From contig SUVR01000002.1 of assembly GCA_015061915.1 (NCBI GenBank), forward strand, positions 1 through 60,669: 60,669 bases of DNA. Reading direction: 5' to 3'. The position numbers and the translations under genes were made by a program. Source of the DNA: Lentisphaerota bacterium (GTDB lineage Bacteria; Verrucomicrobiota; Lentisphaeria; Victivallales; UBA1829). The notes beneath the pieces are model-generated. The model saw only the letters and a program-made list of their open reading frames with translations, was not told the origin of the DNA and did not search any database. Below, piece after piece: positions 17,827 to 27,835 of the stretch (positions within the stretch are counted from its first letter, which is position 1; each line of letters starts with the position of its first letter).

Positions 17827-17902
17827 GGGCCGGTAGCTCAGTCGGTAGAGCATCGCCCTTTTAAGGCGGTGGTCCGGGGTTCGAGCCCCCGCCGGCTCAC
17901 CA
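17827..17902 (+). tRNA. tRNA-Lys (TTT)
   Basis: Acceptor GGGCCGG pairs with CCGGCTC. The D-arm GCTC/GAGC, anticodon loop CTTTTAA (anticodon TTT) and T-arm CGGGGTTCGAGCCCCCG are present, the discriminator is A and CCA is encoded. It is a 76-nt monocistronic unit with its own promoter and terminator. Confidence 0.96.
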
Positions 17903-17916
17903 CTTTTTTGGTATGG

Positions 17917-17947
17917 ATCCGAACAGAAATTCTGTTCGGATTTTTTT
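17917..17947 (+). terminator. Strong Rho-independent terminator of tRNA-Lys
   Basis: Perfect arms ATCCGAACAGAA (17917-17928) and TTCTGTTCGGAT (17930-17941) are followed by a T-run to 17947. It lies 15 nt after the tRNA CCA. Confidence 0.9.
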
Positions 17948-17996
17948 GTGCCGTAAAACACCGTCACCGAAATCCCGGACATCTTGATTTTTGCGC

Positions 17997-18025
17997 TTGC
18001 AAAGACTTGTTTTGTGTGGTATATT
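17997..18025 (+). promoter_or_regulatory. Promoter of the MFS gene
   Basis: TTGCAA (17997-18002), 17 bp, TGG-TATATT (-10 at 18020-18025), 36 nt before the start codon at 18061. Confidence 0.7.
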
Positions 18026-18060
18026 ATTCCGGAATTCCCTATAATAAAATTGAGGTTTTT

Positions 18061-19413
18061 ATGATATATGATCGTCCCCTGACCGATGCCGAACGGCAGA
18101 AGTCGCAGTTGAATTACAACCGTTTCTGTCTGGTGAACGGTGCGTCTTATATGTGTCTCGGCGAGAGTGTTGTGGTACTTTTCGCCGTACGGATGGGTAT
18201 GCCCAATGCGGTGATCGCCCTCCTCGGTGCAATGGTCTATCTGGGTTATCTGCTCCTGCCGCTGGGTGTCAAACGGACCGGACAGGTGGGTGCCGCCCGT
18301 TGTCAGGCGGATTTCTGGGTCTGCCGGAACATTGCGGTGCTGCTGGTGGCGGCGAGTGTACTGGTCAATCTGATCAATCCCTATCTGGCGTGGGCGACCC
18401 TGCTGATCGGTTCGTTTCTGTTTTATGGATTCCGGGCGGCGGGCTGTGTGATGAGCCAGCCGTTGGTGGGAGACATCGCCACGGAGGAGGAGCAGCCGGG
18501 GCTGGTGGGCAAGACAGTCGCCAGTTTTTATGCAACCGGTACACTGGCACTGACGATCATCAGTATCATTCTGTATTTCAACGATTCCCTGCCGGTTCTG
18601 GTGGGCGTGATCATCTTTGGTGCGTGTCTGGGGATCACGGCATCCTCCTTCTGCCGCCGCATGGATGAGACCACTTCCACCCGGGATGCCGCACAGAAAC
18701 CGATCTTCTCCGGCTTGAGTTATCTTCTGCACACACCCCGTCTGCTGAAACTGATGCTGGCATGGTTTCTTGCCAACCTTGCCAACATTATGGTCATCCC
18801 CATGTCTCTGCTCACACTAAAGCGGGGTTACGGAGTTTCCGATACCACTGCGATTCTCTTTTCCCTCTGCCAGTTCCTGACCATGATCGGTATGTCTTAC
18901 AGCTGCGGACCGCTGGTCAAAAAACATGGTCCGCGCAAGGTCATTATCTTCTCCTATCTGTTGTTCTTTCCCGTGGCGATCTTCTGGATCCTGTTTCCTT
19001 CCGTGGACTGGCTTGCGGGCTGGAAGTGGCTGCTGGTGCTGCTGCCGTTCATATTGCAAGGCTCTGCAACCGTAATTTTCAGTAATGCGTTTACCAACTA
19101 TTTTTTGATGGCAGTCCCCAAAGAAAAGCAGGTCGGCACCTCGCTGTTATACAGTCTGGTCACCGGTGCGGCGGCGGGGATCATCGGGATGCTTCTTGCA
19201 CCTCTTATGCTGAAGATCGCCAAACATTTTGCTGCGGATTATTCCCCGCTTGCGGAATACCGTTTTTATTTTTCCATAGCCCTGTTCTTTCTGTTGCTGA
19301 TTCTGCCTGCGATGATCAAACTGGACAATGTGATCCGTGCGTTCCGGGCGGAACACGGGGATGAAGGGGTGGAAAAGACCGTGCGTCGGCATGACCCGCA
19401 CCACCGGTCTTGA
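18061..19413 (+). CDS. Major facilitator superfamily permease
   Basis: 450 residues from ATG 18061, which follows GAGG and the promoter. The longer open frame upstream runs through tRNA-Lys and is spurious. About twelve hydrophobic segments are visible, for example [28 protein letters not shown] and [16 protein letters not shown], with a central hydrophilic loop near residues 205-225, as expected for a 6+6 MFS fold in the inner membrane. The usual motif A (GxxxDRxGR) is replaced by [14 protein letters not shown] at the start of the second half. The substrate is unknown. It is monocistronic and separated from pckG by a promoter. Confidence 0.82.
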   Translation: MIYDRPLTDAERQKSQLNYNRFCLVNGASYMCLGESVVVLFAVRMGMPNAVIALLGAMVYLGYLLLPLGVKRTGQVGAARCQADFWVCRNIAVLLVAASVLVNLINPYLAWATLLIGSFLFYGFRAAGCVMSQPLVGDIATEEEQPGLVGKTVASFYATGTLALTIISIILYFNDSLPVLVGVIIFGACLGITASSFCRRMDETTSTRDAAQKPIFSGLSYLLHTPRLLKLMLAWFLANLANIMVIPMSLLTLKRGYGVSDTTAILFSLCQFLTMIGMSYSCGPLVKKHGPRKVIIFSYLLFFPVAIFWILFPSVDWLAGWKWLLVLLPFILQGSATVIFSNAFTNYFLMAVPKEKQVGTSLLYSLVTGAAAGIIGMLLAPLMLKIAKHFAADYSPLAEYRFYFSIALFFLLLILPAMIKLDNVIRAFRAEHGDEGVEKTVRRHDPHHRS

Positions 19414-19433
19414 AAAAATCACAAAAAAGGAAC

Positions 19434-19461
19434 TTGCAATCTGCTTTTTATGGTGTATATT
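19434..19461 (+). promoter_or_regulatory. Promoter of pckG
   Basis: TTGCAA (19434-19439), 16 bp, TATATT (19456-19461) with TG just before. The predicted leader is about 75 nt and A-rich. Confidence 0.65.
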
Positions 19462-19543
19462 ACAGATTCAGGAAAGTGCGCAAAAAACACGAACGAGTAA
19501 ACATAAAACAACCAACCAACAAACTCAGAATTGGAGAACGAAA

Positions 19544-21379
19544 ATGATCCCCCAACTGAATGCAGCTCCCAACCACGCAAAGCTCGTGGCATGGGTGAAC
19601 GAATGGGCTGAAATCTGTCAGCCGGAAGCAATCTACTGGTGCGATGGCAGCAAAGAAGAGTACGATCGTCTTTGCAACGAAATGGTCGAATCCGGCCTGG
19701 CAATCCGCCTGAACCCGGAAAAACGCCCCAACTCCCTGCTGTTCCGCAGTGACCCGTCCGACGTGGCACGTGTTGAAGCACGTACCTACATCGCTTCTGA
19801 AAAGAAGGAAGATGCCGGTCCGACGAACAACTGGATCGACCCGACCGAACTGAAGAAGACCATGCTGGAACTCTACAAGGGCTGTATGCACGGCAGAATC
19901 ATGTACGTGATCCCCTTCTCCATGGGTCCGGTGGGCAGCCCCATCGCCAAGATCGGCGTGGAAATCACTGACTCCGCATACGTCGTTGTCAATATGCACA
20001 TCATGACCCGCGTCGGCACGAAGGTCCTCGAAGTTCTCGGCGCTGACGGCGAATTCGTCCCCTGTATGCACTCCGTCGGCAAGCCGCTGGAAGCCGGTGA
20101 ATCCGACAACGGTATCTGGCCCTGCGCTCCGCTGGACAAGAAGTACATCTCCCACTTCCCCGAAACCCGCGAAATCTGGTCCTACGGCTCCGGTTACGGC
20201 GGGAACGCTCTGCTCGGCAAGAAGTGCCTCGCTCTGCGTATCGCTACGGTCCAGGCTCACGACGAAGGCTGGCTGGCAGAACATATGCTCATCCTGAAGC
20301 TTACCCGCGAAGCGGACAACAAGGTCAAATATGTGACCGGTGCCTTCCCCTCCGCCTGCGGTAAGACCAACCTCGCCATGCTCGTTCCCACCATCCCGGG
20401 CTGGAAAGTCGAAACCATCGGTGACGACATCTCCTGGATGAAGTTCAACGAAAAAGACGGTATGCTCCATGCCATCAACCCGGAAGCCGGTTTCTTCGGC
20501 GTTGCTCCCGGCACCAGCATGCAGAGCAACCCGAACGCCATGCTCTCCTGCGCGAAAGACACCATCTTCACCAACGTTGCTCTCACCGATGACGGTGACG
20601 TGTGGTGGGAAGGCATCGGCTACGATGCTCCCGCACACCTGATCGACTGGAAGGGCAATGACTGGACTCCGGATATGAAGGACGCTGATGGCAAGCCGGT
20701 CAAGGCTGCTCATCCCAACGCCCGTTTCACCGCCCGCGCCTGCAACTGCCCCGCAATCGCCGACAACTGGGAAGACCCGGAAGGCGTGCCCGTGAGCGCA
20801 TTCCTGTTCGGCGGCCGCCGTCCCTCCACCCTCCCCGTCGTTTACCAGTCCATGAGCTGGGAACACGGTGTGTTCATCGGCTCCACGGTCGGTTCCGAAG
20901 TGACTGCCGCTGCTCTAGACGTCAAGGCGGGTACTGTCCGCCGCGACCCGTTCGCCATGCTGCCGTTCTGCGGCTACAACATGGGTGACTACTTCCAGCA
21001 CTGGCTGAACATCGGCAAGAAGGAAGGCGCAAACCTGCCCAAGATCTTCTGTGTCAACTGGTTCCGCAAGACTCCGGAAGGCAAATGGCTGTGGCCGGGC
21101 TACGGCGACAACAGCCGTATCCTCAAGTGGGTGTTTGAACGCTGCGACGGCGAAGGCGCTGCCCAGGAAACTGCGATCGGTTACCTCCCGACGATCGATG
21201 CCATCGACCGCACCGGTACCGATGTGACCGAAGAAGATATGCAGATGCTCCTGACGGTTGACAAGGCCGGTTGGATGACCGAACTGGAAACCATCAGCGA
21301 ACACTTCAAGAAGTTTGACCGTCTCCCGGCTGAACTGGAAGCACAGCGTCAGGCTCTTGCAGAAAGACTTGCGAAGTAA
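19544..21379 (+). CDS. pckG: GTP-dependent phosphoenolpyruvate carboxykinase
   Basis: 611 residues from ATG 19544 (RBS GGAG). The longer frame upstream overlaps the MFS gene and is rejected. It interconverts oxaloacetate and PEP with GTP/GDP. The GTP-class signature [12 protein letters not shown] contains the P-loop and the reactive hyper-sensitive Cys272. The Mn and substrate regions around DDISWMKF and the C-terminal [10 protein letters not shown], typical of PCK-GTP, are intact. In anaerobes it often runs in the carboxylating direction, toward succinate or propionate. Codons are extremely biased (AAG, CTC, ATC, GGC), suggesting one of the most highly expressed genes in the window. It ends in a strong terminator. 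Confidence 0.96.
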   Translation: MIPQLNAAPNHAKLVAWVNEWAEICQPEAIYWCDGSKEEYDRLCNEMVESGLAIRLNPEKRPNSLLFRSDPSDVARVEARTYIASEKKEDAGPTNNWIDPTELKKTMLELYKGCMHGRIMYVIPFSMGPVGSPIAKIGVEITDSAYVVVNMHIMTRVGTKVLEVLGADGEFVPCMHSVGKPLEAGESDNGIWPCAPLDKKYISHFPETREIWSYGSGYGGNALLGKKCLALRIATVQAHDEGWLAEHMLILKLTREADNKVKYVTGAFPSACGKTNLAMLVPTIPGWKVETIGDDISWMKFNEKDGMLHAINPEAGFFGVAPGTSMQSNPNAMLSCAKDTIFTNVALTDDGDVWWEGIGYDAPAHLIDWKGNDWTPDMKDADGKPVKAAHPNARFTARACNCPAIADNWEDPEGVPVSAFLFGGRRPSTLPVVYQSMSWEHGVFIGSTVGSEVTAAALDVKAGTVRRDPFAMLPFCGYNMGDYFQHWLNIGKKEGANLPKIFCVNWFRKTPEGKWLWPGYGDNSRILKWVFERCDGEGAAQETAIGYLPTIDAIDRTGTDVTEEDMQMLLTVDKAGWMTELETISEHFKKFDRLPAELEAQRQALAERLAK

Positions 21380-21408
21380 GTCGTTCTGAACAAAGTTCTC
21401 TGAACTTC

Positions 21409-21447
21409 AAGGCGGAACATCTCTGCGGTGTTCCGCCTTTTTCTTTC
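21409..21447 (+). terminator. Terminator after pckG
   Basis: Perfect 11-bp arms AAGGCGGAACA (21409-21419) and TGTTCCGCCTT (21429-21439) are followed by a T-rich run. The run ends only four bases before the dus start codon. Confidence 0.88.
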
Positions 21448-21450
21448 CTT

Positions 21451-22425
21451 ATGACAGACTTCGGTAAACCTCTGAAAATCGATCCGTACCTGACCCTTGC
21501 CAGCCGGGCATTTGCCTCGCCTATGGCAGGGATCATGAATCCCGTTTTCTGCCGTACTGCGGCAGATCTCGGACTGGTAAAAAACTGGATCACGCCCTTT
21601 ATCAGTATCAGCCCCGGTTCCGTGCCGTCTGTCAAAGCACTGACAGAAAAACTTGCCCCGTTCCGCAACGATCACGCATTGATCGTGCAGTTGCTCGGTC
21701 ACGATGCAAAAACGATGGCGGCAACTGCCAAACGGCTGGCGGAAATGGGTATTCCCGGAATCAATCTGAACTTCGCCTGCCCTTCCCCGCTGGTCATAAA
21801 GAACGGAAACGGCGGTGCGGTTCTGGCGGACAAAAAATTGATGGCGGAGATCACCAACTGCGTTGCAGAGGCCGTAAGCGGCAAAGCAAACTTATCGCTC
21901 AAGATCCGCTGCGGGGCGGAATCGCCCACTGAACTGCCGGAGATCGCAAAAGTCTTGAAAGACGCTGAAATCAATTTTGTGATCGCTCATTTCCGGTGCG
22001 TCAGAGAGATGTATGATCCTGTCAAAAAACCGCTGGACCGTTTGAAAAAACTGCGGGATCTGATCCCCGGTACCGTCCTGATCGGAAACGGCGACATTCA
22101 AAGCCGGAACGATGCCGAAACTATGATGGATGAAACCGGCTGCGACGGGATCGCCGTCGGCAGGGCGATGCTCTCCAACCCATTCCTTTTGAAGATGATC
22201 TGCGCAGGAAGCGATGCCGCCGCAACGGAGGAAGACCGGATGCTGTTTCTGCGCTCAACCCTGCAGGCGGCACACGCTCTGAACTGCGACTCCAAACGGT
22301 GGCTGCAACATTCCTTCATTGAATTTGCCCGGATGGGATTCGGCATAAATTCGCCGGTCTTCCGTGAAATTGCTGCCGATCCGGTGACATTCGCCGGAAA
22401 ACTTGCTCCGATAACGGAAAAATAA
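21451..22425 (+). CDS. tRNA-dihydrouridine synthase family protein
   Basis: 324 residues, FMN-dependent TIM barrel plus helical domain, reducing uridines in the tRNA D-loop. Visible Dus features are ASPMAGIMNPVFC (FMN phosphate/entry motif), the catalytic Cys in NFACPSP, KIRCG, and AHFRCVREMY where most Dus proteins have HxRT. GNGDI and GIAVGRAMLSNP bind the FMN phosphate. The changes suggest a divergent Dus subgroup. The ATG follows immediately on the U-run of the pckG terminator with no purine-rich RBS, so translation probably depends on a leaderless or read-through transcript, or the true start is later. No other good start was found before the FMN motif. Confidence 0.8.
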   Translation: MTDFGKPLKIDPYLTLASRAFASPMAGIMNPVFCRTAADLGLVKNWITPFISISPGSVPSVKALTEKLAPFRNDHALIVQLLGHDAKTMAATAKRLAEMGIPGINLNFACPSPLVIKNGNGGAVLADKKLMAEITNCVAEAVSGKANLSLKIRCGAESPTELPEIAKVLKDAEINFVIAHFRCVREMYDPVKKPLDRLKKLRDLIPGTVLIGNGDIQSRNDAETMMDETGCDGIAVGRAMLSNPFLLKMICAGSDAAATEEDRMLFLRSTLQAAHALNCDSKRWLQHSFIEFARMGFGINSPVFREIAADPVTFAGKLAPITEK

Positions 22426-22446
22426 TCAAAAAAGTACGCTTTCCGT

Positions 22447-22475
22447 TTGCAGAAATGCGTTTGCGCGTGTATAAT
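22447..22475 (+). promoter_or_regulatory. Promoter of the DUF1015-kds-lpt operon
   Basis: TTGCAG (22447-22452), 17 bp, perfect TATAAT (22470-22475) preceded by TG. It is the best -10 in the window and is placed 45 nt before the first gene of the operon. Confidence 0.72.
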
Positions 22476-22519
22476 ATATATACAAGCATATTCCAACATT
22501 AAATTCAGGAGCAAAAAAC

Positions 22520-23749
22520 ATGGCAATTTTCAAGCCCTTTCACGCATTGATGCCCAGCCGCGAAGACGTGGCAAAAGTCGCAGCCGTCCCTTATGATGTT
22601 GTCAATACCGAAGAAGCCGCCGCACTGGCGGAAGGCAACGCCCTCTCTTTCCTGCGTGTCTCCCGTCCGGAAATCGAACTGGAAGCGGGTATTGACCTTC
22701 ACGATGACAAAGTCTATGCAAAAGCAGCAAGCAATTTCAAGCGTTTGATCGAGACTGCTCCGCTGACTCTGGACGAAGAAGCGAACCTCTATGTTTACTC
22801 TCTCAAGATGAACGGCAGAACTCAGATCGGGATCGCCGGTGCAGCATCCGCTGCGGAATATGATGCAGACATCATCAAGAAACACGAAAAGACCCGCCGC
22901 GACAAGGAAGATGACCGTGCCCGGCACGTGATGGAACTGCGCTCCCAGACGGGTCCGGTGTTCCTGACCTATCGGGACAACGAAAAAATCAACGCTGTTG
23001 TGGCAGAGATCATCAAGTCCGAACCCTTCTACTCCTTCGTGGCGGTGGACGGAATCGAACATAAGATGTGGAAAGCCGGCGCCCGCAGTGCCGAACTGGC
23101 GGCACTCTTCTCTGCAGAAGTTCCCTGCTTCTACATTGCCGACGGTCACCACAGAGCAGCCTCCGCCAGCCGCGCCGCAGCGACCTGCAAAGCCGCCAAT
23201 CCGGCACACACGGGCGATGAAGAATACAACTTCTTCCTTGCAGTGGCGTTCCCCCAGTCCGAACTGGCGATCCTCGCCTACAACCGGGCGGTGCAGGACC
23301 TGAACGGTCTGACTGCAGCCGAACTGACCGCAAAGATCGGCGAAAAATTCACCATCGAAAAGACGGATGATCCCGTTCCCCCGAAGAGCGGCACGTTCTG
23401 TATATATCTGGAAAAAACCTGGTACCTGCTGACCCCGAAATTTGACATTACCAAATTGGGCGTGATCGAAAGTCTGGATGTGAGCGTTCTGCAGGACAAC
23501 ATCCTTGCTCCGCTGTTGGGGATCGATGATCCGCGCACCAGCAAACGGATCGACTTCATCGGCGGTATCCGCGGGACCGGCGAACTGGAACGGCTTGCCG
23601 CAGAAGGCAAGGCGGCGGTGTGCTTCTCCATGTATCCGACCACGCTGGATCAGCTGATGAACATTGCGGATGCCGGAGCGATCATGCCCCCGAAATCCAC
23701 CTGGTTTGAACCGAAACTGCGCGACGGCCTTGTGTGCCACAACTTCTGA
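22520..23749 (+). CDS. DUF1015 family protein
   Basis: 409 residues, full length for DUF1015. Conserved blocks are the N-terminal FHALMPSREDVAKVAAVPYDVV, FLRVSRPE, and YIADGHHRAASA near residue 210. The biochemical role of the family is unknown to me; the conserved His-His-Arg suggests a catalytic or ligand site. It is soluble, without signal or membrane segments. The RBS is AGGAG. It leads the KDO synthesis operon with 15 nt to kdsB. In other phyla it is often near serine or phosphoserine genes, so the association with kds genes here is of interest. Confidence 0.85.
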   Translation: MAIFKPFHALMPSREDVAKVAAVPYDVVNTEEAAALAEGNALSFLRVSRPEIELEAGIDLHDDKVYAKAASNFKRLIETAPLTLDEEANLYVYSLKMNGRTQIGIAGAASAAEYDADIIKKHEKTRRDKEDDRARHVMELRSQTGPVFLTYRDNEKINAVVAEIIKSEPFYSFVAVDGIEHKMWKAGARSAELAALFSAEVPCFYIADGHHRAASASRAAATCKAANPAHTGDEEYNFFLAVAFPQSELAILAYNRAVQDLNGLTAAELTAKIGEKFTIEKTDDPVPPKSGTFCIYLEKTWYLLTPKFDITKLGVIESLDVSVLQDNILAPLLGIDDPRTSKRIDFIGGIRGTGELERLAAEGKAAVCFSMYPTTLDQLMNIADAGAIMPPKSTWFEPKLRDGLVCHNF

Positions 23750-23764
23750 ACAGGAGAAAAACTC

Positions 23765-24496
23765 ATGAAAACAGCAGTAGTGATCCCCGCCCGTTACGGC
23801 AGTATGCGCTTCCCCGGAAAAGTCCTCGCCATGCTGCGCGGAAAACCCATTGTCCAGTGGGTCTGGGAATGTGCCATGAAATCGAAAGCGGATCTGGTGC
23901 TTGTGGCGACCGATGATGACCGTGTTTACAAAACAGTGGAATCCTTCGGCGGCAAAGCAGTCATGACCTCCCCGAACCACCCCAGCGGCTCCGACCGGAT
24001 CATGGAAGCGGTGAAGGATATTGACGCCGACATCATCATCAACGTTCAGGGCGATGAACCCTCCATGCCGCCGGAACTGATCGACCGTCTGATCGACCTG
24101 ATGAGCGGTGCGGATGCTCCGGATATGGGTACCGTCATCGTTCCCTGCAAACGGGAAGATGTGGCGGACAACCCGAACAAGCCGAAAGTGGTGATCTCTG
24201 CGGACGGTTATGCGCTGTACTTCAGCCGTGCTATGATCCCGTTCCTGCGGGAGGGCGGCACAGAAATGAAAGTGTACCGTCACTGGGGGATCTACGCGTA
24301 CCAGCGGGCGGCACTGGAACGGTTTGTGTCCCTGCCGGAAGGGAATCTGGAAAAGTGCGAAAAACTGGAACAGCTCCGTGCGCTGGAAAACGGTATGCGG
24401 ATCAAGACCATCGAAACGACTTACGACGGTGTGGATGTGAACACGCCGGAAGATCTGGAAGAAGCAGAAAAACTTTTTGCAGGAAAGGGACTTTAA
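23765..24496 (+). CDS. kdsB: 3-deoxy-manno-octulosonate cytidylyltransferase
   Basis: 243 residues. It activates KDO to CMP-KDO for lipid A inner core synthesis. The nucleotidyltransferase signature [18 protein letters not shown], the VATDDDRV Asp block, NHPSGSDRI and INVQGDEP are all canonical, and the C-terminal [13 protein letters not shown] closes the family pattern. The RBS is AGGAG. The kdsA start lies 1 nt after its stop, which implies tight coupling. Confidence 0.96.
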   Translation: MKTAVVIPARYGSMRFPGKVLAMLRGKPIVQWVWECAMKSKADLVLVATDDDRVYKTVESFGGKAVMTSPNHPSGSDRIMEAVKDIDADIIINVQGDEPSMPPELIDRLIDLMSGADAPDMGTVIVPCKREDVADNPNKPKVVISADGYALYFSRAMIPFLREGGTEMKVYRHWGIYAYQRAALERFVSLPEGNLEKCEKLEQLRALENGMRIKTIETTYDGVDVNTPEDLEEAEKLFAGKGL

Positions 24497-24497
24497 G

Positions 24498-25313
24498 ATG
24501 AAAACATTTCAAGTCGGCAACTATGAAATCGGGTCTGGCAAATTGACGCTTCTCGCCGGTCCGTGCGTGATCGAAAGCAAGGAACTTTGTCTGGAAATCG
24601 CCGGTGTTCTGAAAGAACTCTGTGCAAAACGCGGGATCAATTACATTTTCAAGTCGTCCTTTGACAAAGCCAACCGGTCCTCCGCTGATTCCTTCCGCGG
24701 CATGGGTATGGATGCCGGACTTGAAGTCTTGAAGTGCGTGAAAGAAACATACGGGCTGCCCGTGGTGACAGACGTACACGAAAGCTGTCAGGTCGCCAAA
24801 GTGGCGGAAGTGGCGGATCTGCTTCAGATCCCTGCGTTCCTGTGCCGTCAGACCGACCTGCTTCACGCGTGTGCAACATCCGGCAGACCGGTCAACATCA
24901 AAAAAGGTCAGTTCATGGCGCCGGAAGATATGGCTGGAGTGCTGGGCAAGATGCGCGGTGCTGCCGGTGTGATGTTGACGGACCGGGGCACCAGCTTCGG
25001 TTATCATAATCTGGTTGTCGATATGCGTGGTATTGCCACGATGCGCGCCTTCTGCGTGCCGGTCTGCTTCGATGCGACCCACTCGGTTCAGCTGCCGGGC
25101 GGTCTCGGTAAATGCTCCGGCGGACAGCGTCAGTTTGTGGCGCCTCTTGCCCGTGCGGCGGCGGCAGTGGGGATCGATGCACTGTTTATGGAAGTGCATC
25201 CGGATCCGGAAAAAGCGCTTTCCGATGGTGCGAACTCTTTGAATTACAAGGACGCCGAACGGGTCCTGGATGAGGTTTTGGCGATTCATGAAACAGTCAG
25301 CAGATTTCAGTAA
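24498..25313 (+). CDS. kdsA: 3-deoxy-8-phosphooctulonate synthase
   Basis: 271 residues from ATG 24498; a longer in-frame extension lies inside kdsB. It condenses PEP with arabinose-5-phosphate. The TIM-barrel motifs [41 protein letters not shown] and [11 protein letters not shown] are present. Asn rather than Cys occupies the metal position in the AGPC region context typical of non-metallo enzymes, but I cannot assign the class surely. The kdsC start lies inside its 3' end. Confidence 0.96.
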   Translation: MKTFQVGNYEIGSGKLTLLAGPCVIESKELCLEIAGVLKELCAKRGINYIFKSSFDKANRSSADSFRGMGMDAGLEVLKCVKETYGLPVVTDVHESCQVAKVAEVADLLQIPAFLCRQTDLLHACATSGRPVNIKKGQFMAPEDMAGVLGKMRGAAGVMLTDRGTSFGYHNLVVDMRGIATMRAFCVPVCFDATHSVQLPGGLGKCSGGQRQFVAPLARAAAAVGIDALFMEVHPDPEKALSDGANSLNYKDAERVLDEVLAIHETVSRFQ

Positions 25314-25809
25314 GATCAAAGCGATCGTTCTGGATATTGACGGTGTCCTGACGGACGGAAAAATCGGCTACCGGAACGACCACAACGAGATCAAATTTTT
25401 TCATGTGCGTGACGGTCACGGGATCGTGCTTGCACGGCGTGCGGGTCTGAAAGTGGGGATCCTCTCCGGCAGACGGTCTCTGGCAAATGAAGTCCGGGCG
25501 CAGGAACTGAAGTTGGATTTTCTCTATCAGGGTTCCCTGAACAAGGCTGACGGCTTTGCGCTGCTGCTGAAAGAACAGGGACTTTCCGGAGAAGAAGTGA
25601 TGTATATTGGAGACGATCTTGTGGATATTCCGCCGATGCGTCAGGCAGGGATCGCCGTTGCAGTTGGTGACGGAGTGGCAGAACTGGATCATGTGTGCCA
25701 CCTCCGGACAAAAAACAACGGCGGTTGCGGTGCGGTCCGCGAGGCGATCGAATATTTGTTGAAAGGACAAGGGAAATGGGACGAATTACTGGAACGCTAT
25801 CTGGGCTGA
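25288..25809 (+). CDS. kdsC: KDO-8-phosphate phosphatase
   Basis: 173 residues from ATG 25288 (GAGG upstream); ATG 25270 would add six. It is a C0-type HAD phosphatase without a cap. Motif I is [11 protein letters not shown], motif II is ILSGRRS, the Lys lies in LNKADGF, and motif III is [12 protein letters not shown]. It releases KDO from KDO-8-P, completing the pathway with kdsA and kdsB. It overlaps kdsA by 26 nt and the LptC-like gene by 34 nt, so the block is compact. Confidence 0.94.
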   Translation: MKQSADFSKIKAIVLDIDGVLTDGKIGYRNDHNEIKFFHVRDGHGIVLARRAGLKVGILSGRRSLANEVRAQELKLDFLYQGSLNKADGFALLLKEQGLSGEEVMYIGDDLVDIPPMRQAGIAVAVGDGVAELDHVCHLRTKNNGGCGAVREAIEYLLKGQGKWDELLERYLG

Positions 25810-26372
25810 TCCTGTTGCTTTTCCTGTGGGCAGCCTTTCCCTGTCTGGGCGAGGAAACCGGGATGCACGCAAAAATCCGTACATTTGTTATGCCGCAGTA
25901 TCGTGAAAAAGATGAACGGCTCCAGTTTATTGTGTACGGAGCAAGCGCCGACAACAAAGGTGCCCTGCTTTTTCTGACGGATATGGTGGTGGACTTTATC
26001 AGCAATGATGTACGCGATGTGAAGCAGGTGTTATTGATCCCCGGCGTGACTCCTTATGCGCTTTCCGATGAAAGTGCAACTGCCCGTAATTTCTGGTCGA
26101 AACTGACCCATTCTCAAGGCCTGGTCTTCAGCGAAGCGGCAACGCTTGATAAAACGACAAAGATCCTGCGCAGCGACCGTCCGGTGCAGTTCCGTTCGGA
26201 ATTTCTGGATGTCAACGGCGTGGGTTTTGATGCGTATCAGGACCAGCGCTTACTGCACATCCGTTCCAATGTGACAATGAAGCTCCGGACGGACCGATCC
26301 TCCCGAAAGGAGCAGAAAAACAGAAAAGCGCCCCGGAAATCCGCTTCCGAATACTTGAACGAAAAAGAATAA
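25776..26372 (+). CDS. lptC: LptC-like LPS export protein
   Basis: 198 residues from ATG 25776 (AAAGGACAAGGGA upstream, inside kdsC). It has a single N-terminal hydrophobic helix (about residues 9-25) and then a periplasmic region with the LptC/OstA-type beta pattern (RLQFIVYGASADNKGALLFLTDMVVDFI, VQFRSEFLDVNGVGFDAYQD). The C-terminus is very basic (RSSRKEQKNRKAPRKSASEYL), unusual for LptC. Sequence identity to classical LptC is low; the call rests on fold pattern and position between kdsC and lptA. Confidence 0.7.
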   Translation: MGRITGTLSGLILLLFLWAAFPCLGEETGMHAKIRTFVMPQYREKDERLQFIVYGASADNKGALLFLTDMVVDFISNDVRDVKQVLLIPGVTPYALSDESATARNFWSKLTHSQGLVFSEAATLDKTTKILRSDRPVQFRSEFLDVNGVGFDAYQDQRLLHIRSNVTMKLRTDRSSRKEQKNRKAPRKSASEYLNEKE

Positions 26373-26400
26373 AAACATTACATAGAGAAAGAGTATCGAC

Positions 26401-27030
26401 ATGACGAAAATCAAAACCAACTTTTTCCGGACCCTCCTGATCGCAGCTGCCCTTATCTGTACGGCAGAAATTTCCGCCCAGGGACTTCCCGCCCTTTTCG
26501 GGAAAGAACGCGCCAATAACCGTGACCGTTCCAGCGATATTCCCACCACCATCACGGCAATGTCTATGGATGTGGATATGGGCAGAAATATTGCCACTCT
26601 GCGCGGCGATGTTCTTGTGGACGATCAGGAAATGACGATCCGCTGCGAAAAAATGCTGATCTTCTTTGAGGAAAAGAAGAAAGAGAAAGCAGAAACAGAC
26701 AAGGCGGAAAAGACTTCGGATTCGAGCGATATGACCGGCAGCAAAAAACCGGTGCGGATCGAATGTTACGAAGATGTTGTCATTCAGGCGAAGCAGAAAC
26801 CGTCCGAAGACGGCAAACCGGTGAAGGAACAGAAAGCGACTGCAGAACAAGCCGTTTATGACTTGGTCAAAGATGAGATCACCCTGTCCGGCAGTGCCAA
26901 GAACCCGCCGGTCATTTATGACGGTGAAAACAAAGTTTCCGGCACCAAGATCATCATCATCATCAACGAAGAACGTATGATCGTTCTGCGCGGTACTGCA
27001 TCCACCAGAGAAGCGCTCAACAAGAAATGA
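26401..27030 (+). CDS. lptA: LptA/OstA-like periplasmic LPS transport protein
   Basis: 209 residues. It has an N-terminal signal peptide (LLIAAALICTAEISAQ), then OstA-type repeats (MSMDVDMGRNIATLRGDVLVDDQEMTIRCEKMLIFFEE, KATAEQAVYDLVKDEITLSGSA). These would stack with LptC into the bridge that carries LPS across the periplasm. A charged Lys/Glu/Asp-rich loop (KKKEKAETDKAEKTSDSSD, about residues 100-118) is inserted between repeats. It lies between lptC-like and lptB genes in the standard order. Confidence 0.82.
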   Translation: MTKIKTNFFRTLLIAAALICTAEISAQGLPALFGKERANNRDRSSDIPTTITAMSMDVDMGRNIATLRGDVLVDDQEMTIRCEKMLIFFEEKKKEKAETDKAEKTSDSSDMTGSKKPVRIECYEDVVIQAKQKPSEDGKPVKEQKATAEQAVYDLVKDEITLSGSAKNPPVIYDGENKVSGTKIIIIINEERMIVLRGTASTREALNKK

Positions 27031-27045
27031 TCCGGGAGAAGACCA

Positions 27046-27819
27046 ATGAGTGAACAGGAAATCGTGCGTCAGACCGACATTGCCGCAACCAGCACCGGCG
27101 ACACCCTGATGGAGGCGACCGGGCTGGTGAAGGCTTATCGCGGCAGAACGGTTGTCAATGGCGTCAATATTCATGTCAACCGGGGCGAGATCGTAGGTCT
27201 TCTCGGTCCGAACGGAGCAGGCAAGACCACCAGTTTTTATATGATCATGGGGTTGATCAAGCCGGACTCCGGTAAAGTGATGTTCAACGGTCTTGATATT
27301 TCGCAGGAACCGATGTATATCCGCGCCCGGATGGGAATGGGTTATCTTGCCCAGGAGCCATCCATTTTCCGCAAATTGACCGTGGAAGATAATATTATGG
27401 CGATCCTTGAAACGCTGGACATCAGCCGTGCAGAGCGGGCGCAGCGTCTGAAGGACCTGCTGGAAGAACTGGACCTGACCCGTCTTGCAAAACAGAAAGC
27501 CATGACCCTTTCCGGCGGCGAACGCAGACGCCTGGAAATCACCCGTGCGCTGGTCTCCAATCCCTCGTTCATTCTTCTGGACGAACCGTTCAGCGGTGTT
27601 GACCCGCTGGCAGTGTATGATGTTCAGCAGATCATCTACAAGCTGCGCGATAAGGGGATGGCAATCCTGATCACGGACCACAATGTGCGTGAAACACTCG
27701 CCTGTGTTGACCGTGCTTATCTGATGGCGCTGGGCTCCATTCTCTGCGAAGGCGACCGGAACTTCCTGATCAACGATCCGAAAGCGATCAGCGTCTATCT
27801 CGGTCCCAACTTTGTGTAA
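27046..27819 (+). CDS. lptB: LPS export ABC transporter ATP-binding protein
   Basis: 257 residues. Walker A GPNGAGKTT, the Q-loop YLAQEPSIFRKLTVEDN typical of LptB, signature LSGGERRRLEI, Walker B FILLDEPFSGVDP and switch His in ITDHNVRETL are all intact. It energises LPS extraction with LptF/G, which are not in this window. It has about 20 extra N-terminal residues. The next gene has its RBS just after the stop. Confidence 0.95.
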   Translation: MSEQEIVRQTDIAATSTGDTLMEATGLVKAYRGRTVVNGVNIHVNRGEIVGLLGPNGAGKTTSFYMIMGLIKPDSGKVMFNGLDISQEPMYIRARMGMGYLAQEPSIFRKLTVEDNIMAILETLDISRAERAQRLKDLLEELDLTRLAKQKAMTLSGGERRRLEITRALVSNPSFILLDEPFSGVDPLAVYDVQQIIYKLRDKGMAILITDHNVRETLACVDRAYLMALGSILCEGDRNFLINDPKAISVYLGPNFV

Positions 27820-27835
27820 GTCAGGAGAAAATGCC

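Noticed and set aside
22505-24283. 592-codon minus-strand frame opposite DUF1015 and kdsB
   Set aside because: His/Phe/Arg-rich shadow without any recognisable motif.
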